Below are positions 9,023 through 16,931 of a stretch of DNA of 54,660 nucleotides, one piece after another. Position 1 is the stretch's first letter. Every line of letters begins with the position of its first letter. Both the position numbers and the translations under genes were made by a program. The notes beneath the pieces are model-generated. The model ran no database searches. It saw only the letters and a list, made by a program, of their open reading frames with translations, and had not been told where the DNA came from. The stretch is taken from NCBI GenBank assembly GCA_964480945.1, contig CAYZRX010000018.1, positions 1 to 54,660 of the forward strand, written 5' to 3'. This DNA is from VGWB01 sp964480945. GTDB lineage: Bacteria > Bacteroidota > Ignavibacteria > UBA10030.

Positions 9023-10927
9023 TCACTTCTGCATCTTGAATTTGAATGCCATGAGCCTATTGTCCGCAAGTGTCGGAACGATAAACAAACCCTTTTCCGG
9101 AATATATGCGAAATCTGCGCAGAAATATTTCGGCGCAGTCGTGTTGAGGAGCAGCGTCTTCTGTCCGGTCTCAGAGACCAGATAGATTCTGCCATTATAA
9201 TCGGAGATCAGGATGTTCCCCGCCCCATCGGGCTGAATCCCGTCCATGATCGCGCCGCTTCCCAGCGTCACCAGAGTTGTGATCTTCTTGTCGCTCAGGT
9301 CAACCGCCTTGATGCTGCCGTCAAGAGTGACTCCGACCAGCAGCCGGTTCTTGTCGACAAAGAGGCCATTTGCATTTCCCACCTCAGCCCCCTGCAGCCA
9401 GGTCTCAAACTGTCCGTTCTTGAATCGAAGAACGGTACTGCGCTGCGAATCTGAGATGTAGATGTTTCCCGCAGGATCAATGGCCACGTCATTGGGAAAT
9501 CCTGCTCCGGGAATCGGGTGTTTCTTTGCGATCTTGCCGGAGATGAGGTCGATCTCGACGAGGTTGGCGCGTTCGACAACAAAGAGCCTGTCTCCCTGGA
9601 GGGCCATTCCGGTCGGCCGGACAAGCCCCTGCACCCACTCCAGCGTTTCGATTTCACCGTTAAGCTTCACGCGGGAGAGAAATTCTTTGCCGCCATTCGC
9701 GAAATTCGAGACGTAAAGGACATCCCGTTGACGATCATACAGAACGGACTCCGGGAATCGCAACTTCCATGGTATCTCCCACACCTTGGTGAGGCGTTCG
9801 TCCTGGTAGATTGCTTTCGCATCTTGCACCATGAATCCCCAGCCGCCGAAGGATTCCGCGACGGCGAGCATCAGCTCGTTCTCACCTTTCTTGAGCGGGA
9901 GGTAGACGTAGTCGTTCAACCCGATGATGCCGAGGAAGGAAGGGTCACGCTGACGATAAGCGCTGCTGCCGCTGAAGATCGCCTGCCCGTTGAGGAAGAC
10001 CGTTACGACGTCGCTGTAGCCCAACGCGAATTGCTTCACCTCGTCTTTCGGTGCCCGGATCGTGGTCTTGGCAAAGACGCAGGAGGGTTCCCCTGCGAAC
10101 GGCTTGACAGAGCGCGCAATATCGACAAGCCCCGACGGATCGCTGCGGGCAGCCTGCCACCGAAGATCGTTCAGCCCCTGCTCCCGCGGATGCTTCTCGA
10201 TGTCTACGTGCGCCACTTTGTACGGCTGCGACAGCAACCACTCGGTGACGATCCCAGGCGCGGGCTCAGGAACGATGGGCGCTGGAAACTGAAGCGCGTT
10301 GCTCTTCTTATATTGGAAGTTCGAGAAGAACGCAGTTCGATCCCTCGGACCGGACAATGCCACGGAGCCCTTGCTTACCCCGTGCTTCAGATCTTTGATG
10401 AACAACGAGGGTTGCGAGGCGTCGCCGAGGAACACGCGTGCCTGCGTCCCCATGACTTCAATCCTCCAATGGATCCACTGGTTGTTCGGGATGACCGCCC
10501 CTGCAGTGGCGCCGTCGCCGTTGTACAACTGCCAGCTGTCGACACCGTTGAATGCAGGCACGTACTGGATCGCGTCGGGATACAATCTGGCGCGATGAGG
10601 GCGAAGGTACACGCGCTCGTACTCGTCGTCTGACTGTATCCGGAAAAGGATGCCGGGGTACGAGCGTCGCCCACCCGCGACGTCAACGGCTATATCGACT
10701 TCAATGACGCCGTTCTCGAATTCCACATTCTTCAGAAAGGCAGTGCCGATCACGCACGTTCGTCCAAGATGATCGACAACCTCAGCGTTTGTCAGGTCCC
10801 ATGAATCAGATGAAAACGCGATGGTGTCGGTTTGAGCAAGCGCACCGGTCAAGATCATGCACTGGATGCCGAGAATGATGCTGAGCCTTCTGAGCATGTA
10901 GCCTGCACATCTGGTGAGAGTTTTCAT
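9023..10927 (-). CDS. Secreted two-domain protein: LamG-like sandwich plus NHL/SMP-30 propeller
   Basis: 634-aa exported protein. A signal peptide ends around TGALAQ. The next ~190 residues form a concanavalin/LamG-like sandwich of the DUF1080 type (FENGVIEVDIAVDV, GILFRIQSDDEYERVYLRPH, QWIHWRIEVMGTQARVFLGD). A second galactose-binding-like linker domain follows. The last ~270 residues form a six-bladed NHL/SMP-30-like propeller (PTGMALQGDRLFVVE, NDVAIDPAGNIYISDSQ, ILISDYNGRIYLV). The start has GGAGG 8 nt upstream. It is divergent from the PD40 gene at 11483. A sugar- or lactone-directed role is possible but unproven; no catalytic metal-binding residues of SMP-30 were confirmed. Confidence 0.82.
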   Translation of the reverse strand: MKTLTRCAGYMLRRLSIILGIQCMILTGALAQTDTIAFSSDSWDLTNAEVVDHLGRTCVIGTAFLKNVEFENGVIEVDIAVDVAGGRRSYPGILFRIQSDDEYERVYLRPHRARLYPDAIQYVPAFNGVDSWQLYNGDGATAGAVIPNNQWIHWRIEVMGTQARVFLGDASQPSLFIKDLKHGVSKGSVALSGPRDRTAFFSNFQYKKSNALQFPAPIVPEPAPGIVTEWLLSQPYKVAHVDIEKHPREQGLNDLRWQAARSDPSGLVDIARSVKPFAGEPSCVFAKTTIRAPKDEVKQFALGYSDVVTVFLNGQAIFSGSSAYRQRDPSFLGIIGLNDYVYLPLKKGENELMLAVAESFGGWGFMVQDAKAIYQDERLTKVWEIPWKLRFPESVLYDRQRDVLYVSNFANGGKEFLSRVKLNGEIETLEWVQGLVRPTGMALQGDRLFVVERANLVEIDLISGKIAKKHPIPGAGFPNDVAIDPAGNIYISDSQRSTVLRFKNGQFETWLQGAEVGNANGLFVDKNRLLVGVTLDGSIKAVDLSDKKITTLVTLGSGAIMDGIQPDGAGNILISDYNGRIYLVSETGQKTLLLNTTAPKYFCADFAYIPEKGLFIVPTLADNRLMAFKFKMQK

Positions 10928-11482
10928 ACTGTTTCCTCCATTCAACCAACACGCACGCGATCGCCACGGCTGGCGCCGAGGCGATAGAGAGATCACAGCA
11001 CTGCCTCAGACTGTCTGCCCGCTCAGGCAGTTTCTACGCTCGAACAAACTTACGTGCCAAATCTATCAAGGTTTCCTGGAGCAGTGAATCGATTTCCGCT
11101 GAGAGGCTTATTTTGCCGGCGAGCGGTCATTCCCAACTTTGACAATTCGGAACGACAGTTGCTCCGGGAGGATTTCCTTTCAACCCATCCTCACGACCAT
11201 TTGTCGAAAACGCGTAACTTTGGGTGGGTGAGATCAGTAGTTTCCAAGAAAGGGAGCACCTGCCTCATTCGATGACTACGACCTTCCACGCGGCTGAACA
11301 ACAGGATATTGCCCCGTCAAAAGAGGTATGAATTGCGGTGATCGTCAACGATGGCGCTCCGATGAAGTTGATTGGACTCTCGAAAAACGGTCGGAGGTAT
11401 CGCGCTAGACGCTCATGGGCGCCTGATCCTCAATCACATAGCTCTCACCCACGCCACAAGTGCAGGAATGGAGGATACAACG
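10928..11482. other. Divergent intergenic region
   Basis: 555 bp between two divergently transcribed genes. It must carry both promoters. A 7-bp inverted repeat (ACTGCCT ... AGGCAGT) lies around 11000-11032, close to the minus-strand gene. A 73-codon plus-strand open frame at 11054-11275 has no ribosome site and reads as non-coding. No RNA gene was seen. Confidence 0.5.
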
Positions 11483-12406
11483 ATGAAGGCGCTCAACATC
11501 AACGTACTTCTTGCTGCAATGATCTTGTCCGGAATGAGTTTGCAGGGACAGGACAAGTTCGAGGCCACCAGGCTGACCTCCGACCCGGCACAGGAGGGCT
11601 TCCCGACATGGTCACCTGATGGGAGGTCGATCCTGTTCTCTCACTTCTCCTGGGACGATACGCTCGGAAAGAACGGAATATGGAAGATCTCTCCCGACAA
11701 CAAAGAATTGAAACAGATCTTTTCCGGCATAGCCGAACACCCTGCATTGTCACCTGATGGTCGCCTCATCGTCTTCGATGCAGACACGGGGAGCAGCATG
11801 CGAATAATCCCGGCGGAAGGAGGAAGCCCGAAGAGATTCCTTCCCGATTCAATAGGCATTCACAACGGCGGTCTGCCCTGCTGGTCACCTGGCGGGTCGC
11901 AAGTAGCATTCAAGGAAGCTTCGACATATGCCATCAGTGTGTGCGACATGAAGACAGGGGGCGTTACAAGGATCTTCCATGAAGAGGGCATGGTCGCGCT
12001 CCCGGGCTGCTGGTCGCGGGATGGCAAAAGTATCCTCATAGCGCTTATGGACAGACAGACCCGAAAGTCAACCATGTGGAGAATCTCTTCCGACGGCAGA
12101 GAGAAACAACAAATCACCGGACATCATGAGGCCTTCTACCGGTACCTCGCTCTCTCCCCCGATGGATCGTTGCTGATCTATGCGGCTATGGAAGGAAGAG
12201 ACTTGAGCCTCTGGATCATGCCCGCGGACGGAGGAAAATCTCTTCCACTCGCGATCACGCATCCGGGTCATAACGAAAGTCCGGCCTGGTCACCCGACGG
12301 GAAGCGGCTGGCATTTACCAGCACCCGATCCGGCAGTTTTGATATATGGGTCATGGATCTGGATGTTGAGCAACTGAGGAAGGAACTCCAGACATTGAAT
12401 GAATAA
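11483..12406 (+). CDS. Secreted PD40/TolB-like beta-propeller protein
   Basis: 307-aa protein with a signal peptide (MKALNINVLLAAMILSGMSLQGQ) and about six repeats of the PD40 (WD40-like) motif, each centred on [WL]SPDG: FPTWSPDGRSILFS, PALSPDGRLIVFD, WSPGGSQVAF, WSRDGKSILIA, LALSPDGSLLIYA, PAWSPDGKRLAFTSTR. It resembles the TolB C-terminal propeller without the N-terminal TolB domain. A GGAGG 8 nt before the ATG at 11483 fixes the start; the frame itself is open to 11372. It likely acts as a periplasmic protein-protein or ligand-binding scaffold. It is the first gene of the long plus-strand secreted-protein run. Confidence 0.88.
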   Translation: MKALNINVLLAAMILSGMSLQGQDKFEATRLTSDPAQEGFPTWSPDGRSILFSHFSWDDTLGKNGIWKISPDNKELKQIFSGIAEHPALSPDGRLIVFDADTGSSMRIIPAEGGSPKRFLPDSIGIHNGGLPCWSPGGSQVAFKEASTYAISVCDMKTGGVTRIFHEEGMVALPGCWSRDGKSILIALMDRQTRKSTMWRISSDGREKQQITGHHEAFYRYLALSPDGSLLIYAAMEGRDLSLWIMPADGGKSLPLAITHPGHNESPAWSPDGKRLAFTSTRSGSFDIWVMDLDVEQLRKELQTLNE

Positions 12407-12497
12407 ACCCCCGTGAGCGCCATTGAAAGTTCTGCGCCCGCAGGCGGACGTCAGTCAAGCAGGCTCAGCAGCCGTCACCTACGAAAGGAAACAGACG

Positions 12498-13706
12498 ATG
12501 CGTAAGCTAGTCCCGATCTTAATGATCGTCATAGTTGCTGCCTCTTGTTCGCGGCAACAACAGGAGCAAGTACTTCACCAAAGAATTGAACGGGTGGAAA
12601 ATGGACTCATTGAATTCAAATCACCCGCCGGCATGTTTCATCCTGATAGCGCCCAGATTGCGAATCCAAGGAACATCAGAGAAAGGATGGAATACTATTC
12701 AGTACCAGGGGTGAGCATCGCCGTTGTTAGTGGCTACAAACTGGAATGGGCCAAGGCCTACGGTACCATGAATGTCAAGACCGCTGCGCCAGTAACGACC
12801 GAGTCGATATTTGAAGCGGCATCGACAAGCAAGTTTGTTACAGCCGCCATCGCTCTCAGTTTCGTGGAGAGGGGGCTCATTGATTTGGACGCGGATGTGA
12901 ACGACTATTTGAAAACCTGGAAGGTGCCGGAAAATGAATTCACCGTAAGTGAGAAGGTGACGCTTCGCCGGCTGATGTCGCACACGGCCGGCTTGCCAAC
13001 GACCAATTTCGACCACGCGGAGAACATGCCATATCCAACTCTTATCGATGTGCTCAAAGGCGAGCCGCCGGCTTTAAACAAACCTGCGGTACCCGGAATC
13101 GTGCCGGGGACAAAGTGGCAATACTCGAATATCGGCTACGATGTCATTCAGCTTCTCCTGGAAGATGTGTCGGGCAAGCCCTTTCAGCAGATCGCCGAGG
13201 AGGTGATTTTCAATCCTCTCGGCATGAAGAACAGCTCATTCGCCTATCCACTCGATGCCGGAAGGAAAGAACGTGAGGCAATGCCTCACGACGATCAGGG
13301 AGTTCTTCGCGAGCCGCTCATGCACCTTACCGCTCTCGCCCACGCAGGACTGAGCACAACGCCGACCGACCTGGCACACTTCGCAAGCGAAATCATGCTT
13401 TCGTATCAGGGGAGATCACACAAGATACTCTCGCAGGACATGGCAAAGCAGCTTTTCCACAGGGAATGTGATCTGGATCCGAGGATGTTCGGTCTGCCCA
13501 TTTCCGAAGGATTGGGAGTCTTTGTTATGGGGGAAGGCAAGGACCTGGTGTTTACACACCCGGGGAGCAATCTCCCAGGATTGAATTGCTGGCTGATTGG
13601 CTGGCCTGCGCGGGGCACCGGTGCTGTGGTGATGACCGATGGCGCTAAAGGTGAGGTGCTTGCCATAGAAATTATTGCGGCGATCGATCTGGAATACAAT
13701 AAGTAA
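12498..13706 (+). CDS. Serine hydrolase (class C beta-lactamase-like) lipoprotein
   Basis: 402-aa lipoprotein: the lipobox AASC places the lipidated Cys at residue 17. The beta-lactamase/DD-peptidase fold is marked by S109-T-S-K112 (nucleophile and general-base Lys), Y209-S-N211 and H354-P-G356 (equivalent of the KTG triad). The catalytic set is complete. Family members are D,D-peptidases, esterases or amidases; substrate is not predictable. The start at 12498 is chosen for its AAAGGAA ribosome site and signal sequence. It is the first of five paralogous serine hydrolases in this region and is followed at 47 nt by another. Confidence 0.93.
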   Translation: MRKLVPILMIVIVAASCSRQQQEQVLHQRIERVENGLIEFKSPAGMFHPDSAQIANPRNIRERMEYYSVPGVSIAVVSGYKLEWAKAYGTMNVKTAAPVTTESIFEAASTSKFVTAAIALSFVERGLIDLDADVNDYLKTWKVPENEFTVSEKVTLRRLMSHTAGLPTTNFDHAENMPYPTLIDVLKGEPPALNKPAVPGIVPGTKWQYSNIGYDVIQLLLEDVSGKPFQQIAEEVIFNPLGMKNSSFAYPLDAGRKEREAMPHDDQGVLREPLMHLTALAHAGLSTTPTDLAHFASEIMLSYQGRSHKILSQDMAKQLFHRECDLDPRMFGLPISEGLGVFVMGEGKDLVFTHPGSNLPGLNCWLIGWPARGTGAVVMTDGAKGEVLAIEIIAAIDLEYNK

Positions 13707-13753
13707 ACAGAGTGCTTCTTGTACCGAACGCACAGTCTGAATGGAACATGACG

Positions 13754-14905
13754 ATGAAAGGGACGCTGACAACAATAGGCGTGTTGTTCTTGGTCGCACT
13801 GAAGTTCACGGGCTGTTCCGAAGCTCCTTCAGAGCCGCAGAAGGAACCAACGCTTGCTGAAGATCTGCAGGCGGCCTTGGATGCCGGAGTCAAGTCCTTC
13901 AAAGGAAAGGGCGTATCAGCCGCGGTGATCATGCCTGACGGATCGACATGGGTTGGCGTCAGCGGGGTGTCGTGCGGAACAACGGCAATAACACCGGAGA
14001 TGCAATTCGCGGCTGGAAGTATCGGAAAGATCTTCACCGCCGCGACGATTCTCCAATTGGTGCAAGAAGGACGGATCGGTTTGGACGACTCATTGTATCA
14101 ATGGCTACCCCCTTTCCCCTATGTCGACAGCACGATCACCATCAGGCAACTTCTCGGTCATACGAGCGGTCTGGATGATATTGCAGATACTGAGACTTGG
14201 TGGCAAGCCATCTTCGCTGACCCATCAAGAGTCTGGACGCCGGAGGAAATGGTACGAACCTTCAACCGTGAGCCGCTTTTCCCAAAGGGGACGGGTTGGA
14301 ACTATTCCACAACCGGTTACGCGCTCCTTCGAATGATCATAGAAGAAATAACCGGAAAGGAAATCTCCGCGGTCAACCAGGAGCGTTTCTGGTCGCCTTT
14401 GGGACTTGACCATTCCTTCACGTCAATGGGGAGCGCTCTTCCACCCAATATCGCACACAGCTGGTATGATCTCGACGGGGACGGAACGTACGATGACTTT
14501 GCCACGTGGCCCAGAACGGCGTTCGTGAGCGGGATCGGCGGCGAGGTGTGGAGCAACGCGGAGGACCTCGCAAAGTGGGCTCGGGCGATGTTTCACGACA
14601 AGACCGTGGTTAGTCAGGCATCTCTGGACCAGATGCTCACGTTCCATTCTCCCTGCACGGGCGAAGAATATCTTGTTGCCGGGTATGGCCTGGGTGTCGT
14701 GAAGTTCAATCCTCAAATGTTCAACGGGCTCTCTGCAATTGGACACAGTGGCAACGCACCGGGATATGCAGCGGCAAGTATATACCTGCCCGACTATGAT
14801 GTGTGCATCGGATTGGTGGATAACACTGAGGAGGGTGAGTCCGTCGCGGTGAGTATTTCCAACATGCTCACCGCCATCACGAGTCATCTTGATAAGACAC
14901 CTTAG
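13754..14905 (+). CDS. Serine hydrolase (class C beta-lactamase-like) lipoprotein with a DxDxDG loop
   Basis: 383-aa lipoprotein (lipobox FTGC, Cys21). Catalytic motifs: S89-I-G-K92, Y184-S-T186 (a variant of YxN) and H331-S-G333. An insert after the second motif carries D239-L-D241-G-D243-G244-T-Y-D247-D248, a calcium-loop (EF-hand/thrombospondin type 3)-like pattern. The gene at 30051 has the same pattern at the same residue numbers. Two Met codons are possible; 13754 has a GGA at proper spacing while 13748 does not. It lies directly after another serine hydrolase on the same strand. Confidence 0.92.
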   Translation: MKGTLTTIGVLFLVALKFTGCSEAPSEPQKEPTLAEDLQAALDAGVKSFKGKGVSAAVIMPDGSTWVGVSGVSCGTTAITPEMQFAAGSIGKIFTAATILQLVQEGRIGLDDSLYQWLPPFPYVDSTITIRQLLGHTSGLDDIADTETWWQAIFADPSRVWTPEEMVRTFNREPLFPKGTGWNYSTTGYALLRMIIEEITGKEISAVNQERFWSPLGLDHSFTSMGSALPPNIAHSWYDLDGDGTYDDFATWPRTAFVSGIGGEVWSNAEDLAKWARAMFHDKTVVSQASLDQMLTFHSPCTGEEYLVAGYGLGVVKFNPQMFNGLSAIGHSGNAPGYAAASIYLPDYDVCIGLVDNTEEGESVAVSISNMLTAITSHLDKTP

Positions 14906-14987
14906 TGCAGAGTATCAGAAATAAGGTGTCGCCACAATGAAGTACCTGACGATCGCGTCCTAACTTCCACGAACGGAAGGAGAATTC

Positions 14988-16007
14988 ATGAAGCAACATC
15001 TGCAACGTTGGGTCAGAATCCATCCCATTGAATCCTTTTTCTTGTTGTCGATTACACTCTGTTTCGGAACGCTGTTCCCCGCAATCTATCTTGTCCCCCA
15101 TGATGCCGGAGCCTTCGGTATTCTGGGATTCTATCTGGGAAAAATCGGAGTCTACAGCCCTGTTCTCGCGGGTATTTTCGTTACATGGATGATTCAACCC
15201 GGGCGCCGTCAAAGTTCCTTCATTCGCCGCTTGAGGTTCTCACTTCCCGTATGGCTCATCGCAGTAGTCATTAACATCGCAAGCTTGAAGCTCACAGCCC
15301 CTCCCACCGTTCCATTGACTGGTCTTATTGTACTTTCTCTGCCGGTTGCGCTTCTACCGGCATGGGTTATCTCCTCGGCAGTTTCAGGCAGTGATGGAGT
15401 CAAACGTATGCTGGCGACACTCATCAGACCGAAAGGGAGCATCGTCTATTACCTCGTCGCCTTGTTGACATTTCCTTTCATCCATATTGTCGGCACGGGG
15501 ATCACGAACGTGCTTCAAGGGAATCCATGGCTACCCCAGTTGAGTCAGGTGTCGGGTCTTTCTTTCACACTCTTGATCACGTTCTTGTTTGTCGTCTTCT
15601 TCGCGGGAGGCATCAATGAAGAGTCAGGATGGCGTGGCTTTGCTCAAACAAGGCTTCAGGCGAAGTTCAGCCCGCTCGTTACGGCGTTCATCATGTGGTT
15701 CTGTATGGTGATCTGGCATATCCCGAACGACCTTCTGCAGTATCAGCAGGGCGGCTACTTGATGATACGGATCGTGCTCTACGCATGCATCACCATTCTG
15801 TTTACGTGGATGTACAACCGAACCAACGGAAGTATCTTGGCTGTGGTGATTTTCCATGCCTCCATGAATTCCATGAACCCGTTGATGGGGATTTTTCCGA
15901 TTACGGCCGCAGGGAATATCCTGCTCGTTGGTGTCACCGTGGTTGTCGTAGTTACCAATCGCATGTGGCGCAGACTGCCGAAAGATCATCCTGCAGTCTA
16001 TCAGTAG
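14988..16007 (+). CDS. CPBP (CAAX/Abi) family intramembrane glutamic endopeptidase
   Basis: 339-aa membrane protein with about eight transmembrane helices. The CPBP active-site motifs are intact: E211-E212-x3-R216 (EESGWRGF), an FxxxH-type motif ending at H244 (VIWHIPN), and H290-x3-N294 (FHASMN). Members cleave prenylated or other membrane substrates, mature bacteriocins or give bacteriocin self-immunity. AAGGAG lies 8 nt upstream of the ATG. It is co-directional with the serine hydrolases; no bacteriocin precursor was seen nearby, so the substrate is unknown. Confidence 0.92.
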   Translation: MKQHLQRWVRIHPIESFFLLSITLCFGTLFPAIYLVPHDAGAFGILGFYLGKIGVYSPVLAGIFVTWMIQPGRRQSSFIRRLRFSLPVWLIAVVINIASLKLTAPPTVPLTGLIVLSLPVALLPAWVISSAVSGSDGVKRMLATLIRPKGSIVYYLVALLTFPFIHIVGTGITNVLQGNPWLPQLSQVSGLSFTLLITFLFVVFFAGGINEESGWRGFAQTRLQAKFSPLVTAFIMWFCMVIWHIPNDLLQYQQGGYLMIRIVLYACITILFTWMYNRTNGSILAVVIFHASMNSMNPLMGIFPITAAGNILLVGVTVVVVVTNRMWRRLPKDHPAVYQ

Positions 16008-16031
16008 GTCAGGCTGCTGAGGAAGGGTAAA

Positions 16032-16406
16032 ATGTCTTTGTCGCGCAAGAAGCTTGCAGTCACTGGCGGGATTCTGATCATCGCCAGCGGATTGCTGAGC
16101 ATTTGGATCGGCGGTCGAGCGGGATACATGCTGTACGAGCCCGATCCAAACGGTGTGTTTGGACATGTCGGCATTCTAGCAGGCATTGCCGCAATCGTAA
16201 TAGGGAGTGTTCTGGTCTGGATCGCGCTCCACGAGCCGGCGGGTCCACCTGCCAAGTTGGCCTTGGGACTACTGACCGTGGTTCTCGGGCACCTTGGAGC
16301 GATCACAGGCGCATTGCTGGTAGGAACAGCTGGTATGCTGCTGAGCTACGTCGCTGGGATCTGGCTCATGGTGAGAGGTGTGAGAGAGTGGCGACCTCCA
16401 TGCTAG
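16032..16406 (+). CDS. Small multi-pass membrane protein
   Basis: 124-aa protein with four predicted hydrophobic helices (starting GGILIIASGLLSIWIG, GILAGIAAIVIGSVLVWIAL, LALGLLTVVLGHLGAITGAL and GTAGMLLSYVAGIWLMV). The N-terminus is basic (MSLSRKK). It begins 24 nt after the CPBP gene with an AGGAAGG ribosome site, so it is probably co-transcribed with it. I do not recognise the family. Confidence 0.72.
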   Translation: MSLSRKKLAVTGGILIIASGLLSIWIGGRAGYMLYEPDPNGVFGHVGILAGIAAIVIGSVLVWIALHEPAGPPAKLALGLLTVVLGHLGAITGALLVGTAGMLLSYVAGIWLMVRGVREWRPPC

Positions 16407-16931
16407 CAGCCTATTCAGGGGCTCAAGTTGACGGATTGACCGTCGGTGGAAACTAGTGCTAATGCACAGAAATGGGTTTGTAATAGCCAACGCTCCGGGT
16501 GGCGAAATCCGAGGCATTCTACTCCGCAGCTTAGCTGCAGTCCGCGATGCCGTCTTTTCCCACTTGATCGACCGCCTGACAACGACTTGCACGCAGCTTT
16601 GCCTCGCAGGTCCAGCCAAGCCGGCATTACGCGGAAGTGAGAGCAGTTCTCTGTTTCAGGATTGTGTACTGCGCGAACCCGCCTCAAGGACGAAACGCAC
16701 CATAGTCAGACAGTGTCAATACCAGCGCAACCTTTCACGCCATCCCGAAGTCTTGACTCATGGTATAGTGTGTACCAAACGCACACCGATCTTCACTCAA
16801 GACTGTCGGAGTCAGCCGGCCGGGAAAACACCTATGTCCAAGTGGCTAGCCAGCGTCATGAGGTGTTTCTCAAGTCTGATAATCATGGGGGCACGTTGTC
16901 TCCGACAGGATCTTCCACATCCGGAGGAACC
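16407..16931. other. Intergenic region before the FtsX-type permease
   Basis: 525 bp without a convincing gene. Short open frames on both strands lack ribosome sites. It contains the extended -10 candidate described separately and, at its 3' end, the GGAGGA ribosome site of the permease. Confidence 0.5.
16761..16769 (+). promoter_or_regulatory. Candidate extended -10 promoter element
   Basis: TGGTATAGT fits TGn-TATAAT with one mismatch. No matching -35 is seen at the usual distance. Transcription from here would start near 16776 and read into the permease gene at 16932. Confidence 0.3.

Noticed and set aside
9518..10633. Plus-strand 371-codon open frame
   Set aside because: Antisense to the NHL-propeller gene and without domain-like sequence.
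11054..11275. 73-codon plus-strand frame in the divergent spacer
   Set aside because: No ribosome site and no protein-like pattern; kept as intergenic.
14988..16007. Bacteriocin immunity cluster around the CPBP protease
   Set aside because: No double-glycine precursor peptide, peptidase-exporter or modification enzyme was found nearby.
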